Source: Candidatus Caldarchaeum sp. (GTDB lineage: Archaea; Thermoproteota; Nitrososphaeria_A; Caldarchaeales; Caldarchaeaceae). Taken from it: 9,874 bases of DNA. Both the position numbers and the translations under genes were made by a program. The notes beneath the pieces were generated by a model that made no database searches, was not told where the DNA came from, and saw only the letters and a list, made by a program, of their open reading frames with translations. The stretch's first letter is position 1, and every line of letters starts with the position of its first letter. The stretch covers positions 1 through 9,874 of the forward strand of contig JANWZU010000067.1 in NCBI GenBank assembly GCA_025054795.1. The letters are read 5' to 3'. Positions 6,044-9,874 of the stretch are shown in pieces.

Positions 6044-6301
6044 CTGGGTAAGGTGAGGACCCGTAAGATAAAGACGTTGGCCAAGGAGATTAAGGAGAAG
6101 AACCCGAACCTTGTGTCCACGAGCTTCGAGGAGAACAAGAAGCTTGTCAGGCGTGTTCTGGAGGGAAGGTACAGCAAGAAGCTTTCGAACAGGATAGCCG
6201 GCTATCTGGTGGCTTTGAAGAAACTTGAGCTGAAGAAGGAGAAAGCCGCAGCTGAGGCTGAGGCTGCTGCTGTAGCCGAGCTTTCACCGACAGAGGGTTA
6301 G
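6044..6301 (+). CDS. rps17e: Small-subunit ribosomal protein S17e
   Basis: This 85-residue protein (82 if started at GTG 6053) belongs to the archaeal/eukaryotic S17e family, which has no bacterial counterpart. Family features are the GKVRTRKIKTLAKEI start, the FEENKKLV block near residues 29-36 and the SKKLSNRIAGYLVALKK core near 44-60. In archaea S17e is a short protein of the 30S subunit, usually about 60-70 residues. Here it carries an extra C-terminal tail of about 20 residues, almost all Ala, Glu and Lys. The start is debatable. Conserved family members begin M-G-(K/N/R)-(V/I), which here is CTG-GGT-AAG-GTG, and GGTGA lies six nt before the CTG. GTG 6053 is the conventional choice but would remove the conserved GKV. 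No terminator is obvious after the stop. Confidence 0.88.
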   Translation: MGKVRTRKIKTLAKEIKEKNPNLVSTSFEENKKLVRRVLEGRYSKKLSNRIAGYLVALKKLELKKEKAAAEAEAAAVAELSPTEG

Positions 6302-6375
6302 AGAAGAAACCTTAACCTATACGATCACAGCATCATGCAACTCTGGATGCTAGGAGTGAACATCGTGAGAGTTGG

Positions 6376-6383
6376 TTAAATAA
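6376..6383 (+). promoter_or_regulatory. TATA-like box of fen1
   Basis: TTAAATAA is centred about 30 nt upstream of the fen1 ATG at 6410, predicting a start about 4 nt before it. The remainder of the gap 6302-6375 shows only a weak AGCATC/GATGCT hairpin (6329-6351) and nothing else I can support. Confidence 0.55.
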
Positions 6384-6409
6384 CTCGGTTCACATGCTAA
6401 AAGCACGGA

Positions 6410-7441
6410 ATGGGTGTAAAGCTGGGCGACATCATCCCGGAGACAGCCGTCGAGAAAACATCGCTAAAGAAGCTTTCAGGAAGGTCGATAGCCATCGACG
6501 CCTACAACATCCTCTACCAGTTTATCGCAACAATCCGGGGCCCCGACGGCAGGGCGTTGATGGACAGGCGTGGAAGGGTGACGAGCCATCTCAGCGGCCT
6601 TTTCTTCCGCACTGTCAACTTCCTCCAAGAAGGGTTGAAGCCTGTTTACGTGTTTGACGGAAGGCCGCCTGAGATGAAGAGGGAGACTGTGGAGAGGAGA
6701 GCTTCAGCTAGGAGGGAGGCTGGGAAGATGTATGCGGAGGCTTTGGAGTCAGGTGATTTGGATGCGGCGAGGCGTTATGCGCAGAGGGCTGCGAGCCTCG
6801 AGAGATACATGGTTGAGAGCGCCGTCGACCTTCTGAAGGCGATGGGGGTTCCGTGCGTGATGGCTCCAGCCGAGGGAGAGGCGCAGGCGGCGTACATGGC
6901 TGCGAAAGGCTCAGTCTACGCATCTGGTTCCCAGGACATGGACTCGCTTCTGTTTGGCTCGCCGAGGCTAGTCAGAAACCTCTCGATAGTGGGAAGACGC
7001 AAGCTGCCACGCCGAAACGAGTACGTCGAAGTCGAACCCGAGATAATCCACCTCGACAAGCTTCTAGCGGACCTAGGCATCTCCAGAGACCAGCTGATCG
7101 ACGTGGGGCTTCTGGTTGGCACCGACTACTCTCCTCAGGTGAGGGGAGTGGGGCCGAAGACAGCCCTTAAGATTGTCAAGGAGCATGGGTCTCTGGAGAA
7201 GGCGGTGGAGGCTGGCGTGGTGGAGGTTGACTTCGACTACGAAGCCGTCAGACAGTTGTTCAGAAGCCCGCAGGTCTCCGACGACTACAGAGTCGAGTTC
7301 CGGGACCTTTCTGAGGAGAGGGTTGTTGAGCTTCTTGTCGAGGAGTTTGACTTCTCCAGGGAAAGGGTGAAGAAAGCGTTGGAAGAGCTGCGTCAAGCAG
7401 CTGTCAGAAAGTCAACAAGCTTGGACGAGTTCTTCAGCTAG
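6410..7441 (+). CDS. fen: Flap endonuclease 1
   Basis: This 343-residue protein is a full-length archaeal FEN1, the structure-specific 5' nuclease that removes RNA/DNA flaps during Okazaki-fragment maturation and long-patch repair. The XPG N domain (about 1-100) and XPG I domain (about 130-220) carry the metal-binding acidic residues: Asp30 in IAIDAYN, Asp83 in VFDGRPP, Glu155 and Glu157 in PAEGEAQAAY, Asp176 and Asp178 in GSQDMDSLL, and Asp239 in GTDYSPQVRG. The helix-hairpin-helix GVGPKTALKIV follows. The C-terminus ends STSLDEFFS, which fits the L-x-x-F-F core of a PCNA-interacting peptide, but Ser replaces the usual Gln. The start ATG is preceded by no Shine-Dalgarno and by a TATA-like box at leaderless spacing. 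The last eight bases overlap the convergent winged-helix gene. Confidence 0.97.
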   Translation: MGVKLGDIIPETAVEKTSLKKLSGRSIAIDAYNILYQFIATIRGPDGRALMDRRGRVTSHLSGLFFRTVNFLQEGLKPVYVFDGRPPEMKRETVERRASARREAGKMYAEALESGDLDAARRYAQRAASLERYMVESAVDLLKAMGVPCVMAPAEGEAQAAYMAAKGSVYASGSQDMDSLLFGSPRLVRNLSIVGRRKLPRRNEYVEVEPEIIHLDKLLADLGISRDQLIDVGLLVGTDYSPQVRGVGPKTALKIVKEHGSLEKAVEAGVVEVDFDYEAVRQLFRSPQVSDDYRVEFRDLSEERVVELLVEEFDFSRERVKKALEELRQAAVRKSTSLDEFFS

Positions 7442-7658
7442 CTGACTCCACAAGCTCCACAACCTTCCTCTCCTCATCCAAGCTCGAAACCCTCACCTTC
7501 CCATGTATCTCAAGCTTCATCAAAGCCTGCAGAAGCTCCTGAACAGTAGCCCGAGGCTCGTGTCTCCTCAAATCGTCGTACAAGGCCTGCAGCATCATCT
7601 TCCCACCCGACTTTCTCAAAACCTCAACGACCTTTGAGTAGTTGATCAACTTCTTCAT
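7434..7658 (-). CDS. Small winged-helix-like protein cotranslated with Cdc48
   Basis: This 74-residue protein is encoded directly behind Cdc48. Its ATG overlaps the Cdc48 TGA (sequence ATGA), a typical sign of translational coupling. I do not recognise a named family. The pattern is a helix (INYSKVVEVLRKSGGK), a second helix (MLQALYDDLRRH), then TVQELLQALMKLEIHG as a candidate recognition helix. The segment KVRVSSLDEERKVVELVE follows as a beta-hairpin wing. This order resembles a compact winged-helix domain of MarR/ArsR-like size. It could bind DNA or, given its position, act as a protein adaptor or regulator for Cdc48; neither is shown. No cysteine cluster or membrane segment is present. Its stop codon lies inside the end of fen1, eight bases overlapping tail to tail. 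Confidence 0.8.
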   Translation of the reverse strand: MKKLINYSKVVEVLRKSGGKMMLQALYDDLRRHEPRATVQELLQALMKLEIHGKVRVSSLDEERKVVELVESAS

Positions 7659-9835
7659 CCGATCATCATCAGCGGCTTCTCCGAAGACCTTAGTATGTCG
7701 CCTATTCTTTCATACTCACGCATCATCTGAGGCGAGATGCTCGGCTTGACCGACAGCAGGGCTTCTTCGAAGTCTCTTCTGCATACCTTTTCAGCATCCT
7801 TGTCCCTTCGAAGGGCGGCTAGGGCGGCTTCCCTGCACAGGGACTCGATGTCGGCTCCCGAGAAGCCTTCGCACCGGCTGGCCAGAACCTCTATGTTGAC
7901 GTCGTCGGCTAAAGGCATTTTCCTCGTGTAGATGTAGAAGATTTCGGCCCGTGCTTTTTCGTCTGGAGGAGGTATGAGCAGAAGCCTGTCGAACCTGCCG
8001 GGTCTGAGGAGAGCTGGGTCGAGGAGGTCGGGCCTGTTTGTGGCGCCTATCACGACAATGTCGTTGAGCTCCTCTATTCCGTCTATCTCGGCGAGAAGCT
8101 GACTGGCCACCCTGTTGGCAACCCCGGAGCTGTCCTCCATCACCTCCTTACGCGGAGCTATGGCCTCTATCTCGTCGAAGAACACAACCGCCGGAGCCGC
8201 CTGCCGAGCCTTCCTGAAAATCTCTCTTATGGCTTTCTCCGATTCGCCGACCCATTTCGAGAAAACTTCAGGGCCTTTGACTGTGATGAAGTTGGCTTCA
8301 CTTTCGGTTGCCACGGCCTTGGCTAGAAGGGTTTTACCGCATCCGGGCGGGCCGTAGAGCAGAACTCCCTTGGGCGGCTTGATTCCGAGCTTCTCGAACT
8401 TCTCAGGATACCTCAGCGGCCATTCGATCATCTCGATGAGCTTCTGCTTGACAGTCTCCAAGCCTCCGACATCCTCCCACCTGACTGTCGGAGTCTCAAC
8501 CTCAACCTCCCTCAAGGCGCTCGGAGTAATCTCTTTGTAAGCGTCCACGAAATCCTTCATGGTCACCTCTAGGCTGCTGAGTATCTCGGGCGCTATTCTC
8601 TCGCCTGAGAAGTCTATGTTGGGGAGTATCCGTCTGATGGCTTTCATCGCTGCTTCACGGCAGAGGGCCGCTAGGTCTGCTCCTGTGTAGCCTCTGGTCA
8701 TCTCGCCCAGCTTCTCAACCGAGATGTCCTTGGCGAGCGGCATGCCACGTGTGTGTATGGTGAGTATCTCCACCCGGCCTCTCTTGTCAGGTATTCCTAT
8801 CTCGATTTCTCTGTCGAACCTGCCGGGCCTTCTGAGAGCTGGGTCGAGGGCGTTCGGCCTGTTCGTAGCTCCTATGACGATGACTGAGCCACGGCCCTCC
8901 AGCCCGTCCATCAAGGCTAGAAGCTGGGCCACAACCCGTTTCTCTACCTCGCCGGTCACCTCGCTGCGCTTCGGAGCTATTGCGTCTATCTCGTCGATGA
9001 AGATTATGCTCGGCGCCTCCTCCTCAGCCTTCCTGAAAATCTCCCTCAGCCTTGCCTCCGTCTCGCCGTAGTACTTGTTCATTATCTCGGGGCCGTTGAT
9101 GAGGATGAAGTTGGCTTCAGCCTCGGTCGCTACGGCCTTGGCTAGGAGGGTTTTGCCGCATCCCGGAGGACCGTAGAGCAGAACTCCTTTCGGAGGGTCT
9201 ATGCCCAGCTTCTGGAAAAGCTCCGGGAAACGCAGAGGCAGCTCGATCATCTCCCTAACACGCTGTATCTGCTCCTGAAGACCGCCTATGTCCTCGTAGG
9301 TGATGCTCGTCCTCAGAGCTTTCTCCTGAAGGGCTCTGCTCTGGATGATGAGCTTGGTCTTCGGCGTTATCTTAGCTATGCCCGACGGCCTCAGCTGGAC
9401 GACTGCGAAGGTGAAGAGGTTGCCGAAGAACAGGACGGGTATTATGTTCCGCTGTACAACCGGGTACTCTATCAGCCTGCTTTTCACCAGCTTCGTGAAG
9501 TTCTCGTCGGCTTTGATGGATGTGTTGTATGGTGCGAGGACGACGACCTGAGCCTCCTTGACGCTGGCCTTCCTGACAATCACGTAGTCGTTAAGCGAGA
9601 CTCCTGCGTTGTTCCTGATGTGGCCGTCTATTCTTATCGTGTCCTTCTCCTTCTCGTCGTCGACGTAGCCGAGCCAGACCGTTGCAGCGGTTAGCTTCTT
9701 TCCTCTTATCTCTATGATGTCTCCCGTCGAAAGCCCTGCTTCAGCGCCGACGTTCCTGTCAATCCTAGCTATTCCGTACCCGACATCCCGCTGCTTAGCC
9801 TCAGCAACCCGGAGCCTTAACTCCTTAACACTCAT
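7655..9835 (-). CDS. cdc48: Cdc48/p97-type AAA+ ATPase with two ATPase rings
   Basis: At 726 residues this has the usual archaeal Cdc48/VAT size. A double-psi barrel N domain (about 4-88) and Cdc48 domain 2 (about 95-165) precede D1 and D2. D1 has Walker A GPPGCGKT at 222-229, Walker B IIFIDE at 277-282 and the arginine-finger region ALRRPGRFDR near 333-342. D2 has GPPGCGKT at 495-502, VVFFDE at 550-555 and ALLRPGRFDR near 608-617. Pore-loop residues are Tyr255-Tyr256-Gly257 in D1 and Trp528-Val529-Gly530 in D2. Known homologues form hexamers that unfold proteins, often upstream of the proteasome. The C-terminus ends PLMMIG, without a hydrophobic-Tyr-x ending. The start ATG has no Shine-Dalgarno and a TATA-like box 29 nt upstream. 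A winged-helix-like gene overlaps its stop. Confidence 0.97.
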   Translation of the reverse strand: MSVKELRLRVAEAKQRDVGYGIARIDRNVGAEAGLSTGDIIEIRGKKLTAATVWLGYVDDEKEKDTIRIDGHIRNNAGVSLNDYVIVRKASVKEAQVVVLAPYNTSIKADENFTKLVKSRLIEYPVVQRNIIPVLFFGNLFTFAVVQLRPSGIAKITPKTKLIIQSRALQEKALRTSITYEDIGGLQEQIQRVREMIELPLRFPELFQKLGIDPPKGVLLYGPPGCGKTLLAKAVATEAEANFILINGPEIMNKYYGETEARLREIFRKAEEEAPSIIFIDEIDAIAPKRSEVTGEVEKRVVAQLLALMDGLEGRGSVIVIGATNRPNALDPALRRPGRFDREIEIGIPDKRGRVEILTIHTRGMPLAKDISVEKLGEMTRGYTGADLAALCREAAMKAIRRILPNIDFSGERIAPEILSSLEVTMKDFVDAYKEITPSALREVEVETPTVRWEDVGGLETVKQKLIEMIEWPLRYPEKFEKLGIKPPKGVLLYGPPGCGKTLLAKAVATESEANFITVKGPEVFSKWVGESEKAIREIFRKARQAAPAVVFFDEIEAIAPRKEVMEDSSGVANRVASQLLAEIDGIEELNDIVVIGATNRPDLLDPALLRPGRFDRLLLIPPPDEKARAEIFYIYTRKMPLADDVNIEVLASRCEGFSGADIESLCREAALAALRRDKDAEKVCRRDFEEALLSVKPSISPQMMREYERIGDILRSSEKPLMMIG

Positions 9836-9860
9836 TCAGCCCATAAACGGAATATGTCAA

Positions 9861-9868
9861 ATTTAAAT
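9861..9868 (-). promoter_or_regulatory. TATA-like box of the cdc48 operon
   Basis: The palindrome ATTTAAAT is centred about 29 nt upstream of the cdc48 ATG on the minus strand, so the mRNA would start about 3 nt before the start codon. Being palindromic, it could also serve a plus-strand gene beyond the window's right edge. Confidence 0.6.
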
Positions 9869-9874
9869 GATAAT

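Noticed and set aside
6329..6351. Inverted repeat AGCATC/GATGCT after S17e as a terminator or small RNA
   Set aside because: The stem is only six base pairs with an 11-nt loop and no following T-run; no C/D-box motifs were seen either.
6335..6379. A 14-codon open frame (MQLWMLGVNIVRVG) between S17e and fen1
   Set aside because: It is too short to judge, has no Shine-Dalgarno, and its stop falls within the fen1 TATA-like box.
8115..9071. The two similar AAA+ segments as a DNA repeat or a tandem gene duplication
   Set aside because: Both are the D1 and D2 rings of one Cdc48 protein; the internal similarity is the normal architecture of the family.

Overview
The window comes from an archaeal chromosome. 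Four information-processing or quality-control proteins are of archaeal/eukaryotic type: ribosomal protein S17e, an Rpo12-like RNA polymerase zinc ribbon, the flap endonuclease FEN1, and a two-ring Cdc48/p97 ATPase. Most transcription units have a TATA-like box centred about 28 to 30 nt upstream of the start codon, as in leaderless archaeal mRNAs. Base composition is fairly GC-rich. The FEN1 and S17e sequences look most like TACK-type archaea (Thaumarchaeota/Aigarchaeota or relatives); that placement is an impression from memory, not a computed result.

Layout, left to right. (1) A minus-strand pair, 1-2252: a membrane-anchored spermidine-synthase-like methyltransferase-fold protein followed by a COG1926-type phosphoribosyltransferase that runs off the left edge. 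(2) Divergent from it, a small Rpo12-like zinc ribbon (2317-2526, plus), then an MscS-type mechanosensitive channel (2621-3361, plus). (3) A minus-strand three-gene operon read from 5975 down to 3358: GT4 glycosyltransferase, NAD-dependent sugar epimerase/dehydratase, and a 229-residue protein of unknown function. All three appear to start with TTG. (4) Divergent from this operon and possibly sharing one palindromic TATA box, ribosomal protein S17e (plus), probably starting at a CTG codon. (5) FEN1 (6410-7441, plus). (6) A minus-strand Cdc48 operon entering at the right edge: Cdc48 (9835-7655) overlapped by a 74-residue winged-helix-like protein (7658-7434) whose stop overlaps the end of fen1.

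No stretch longer than 300 bases lacks a gene. The gaps (2253-2316, 2527-2620, 5976-6043, 6302-6409, 9836-9874) are short and hold TATA-like boxes. I saw no tRNA, rRNA, CRISPR array, insertion sequence or obvious mobile element. Genes within operons overlap or nearly abut, and convergent genes share their stop regions, so the segment is very compact.

This is mostly a core-genome region. The least explained items are the unknown protein in the sugar operon, the small winged-helix-like partner of Cdc48, the anchored aminopropyltransferase-like protein paired with a phosphoribosyltransferase, and the unusual start codons.
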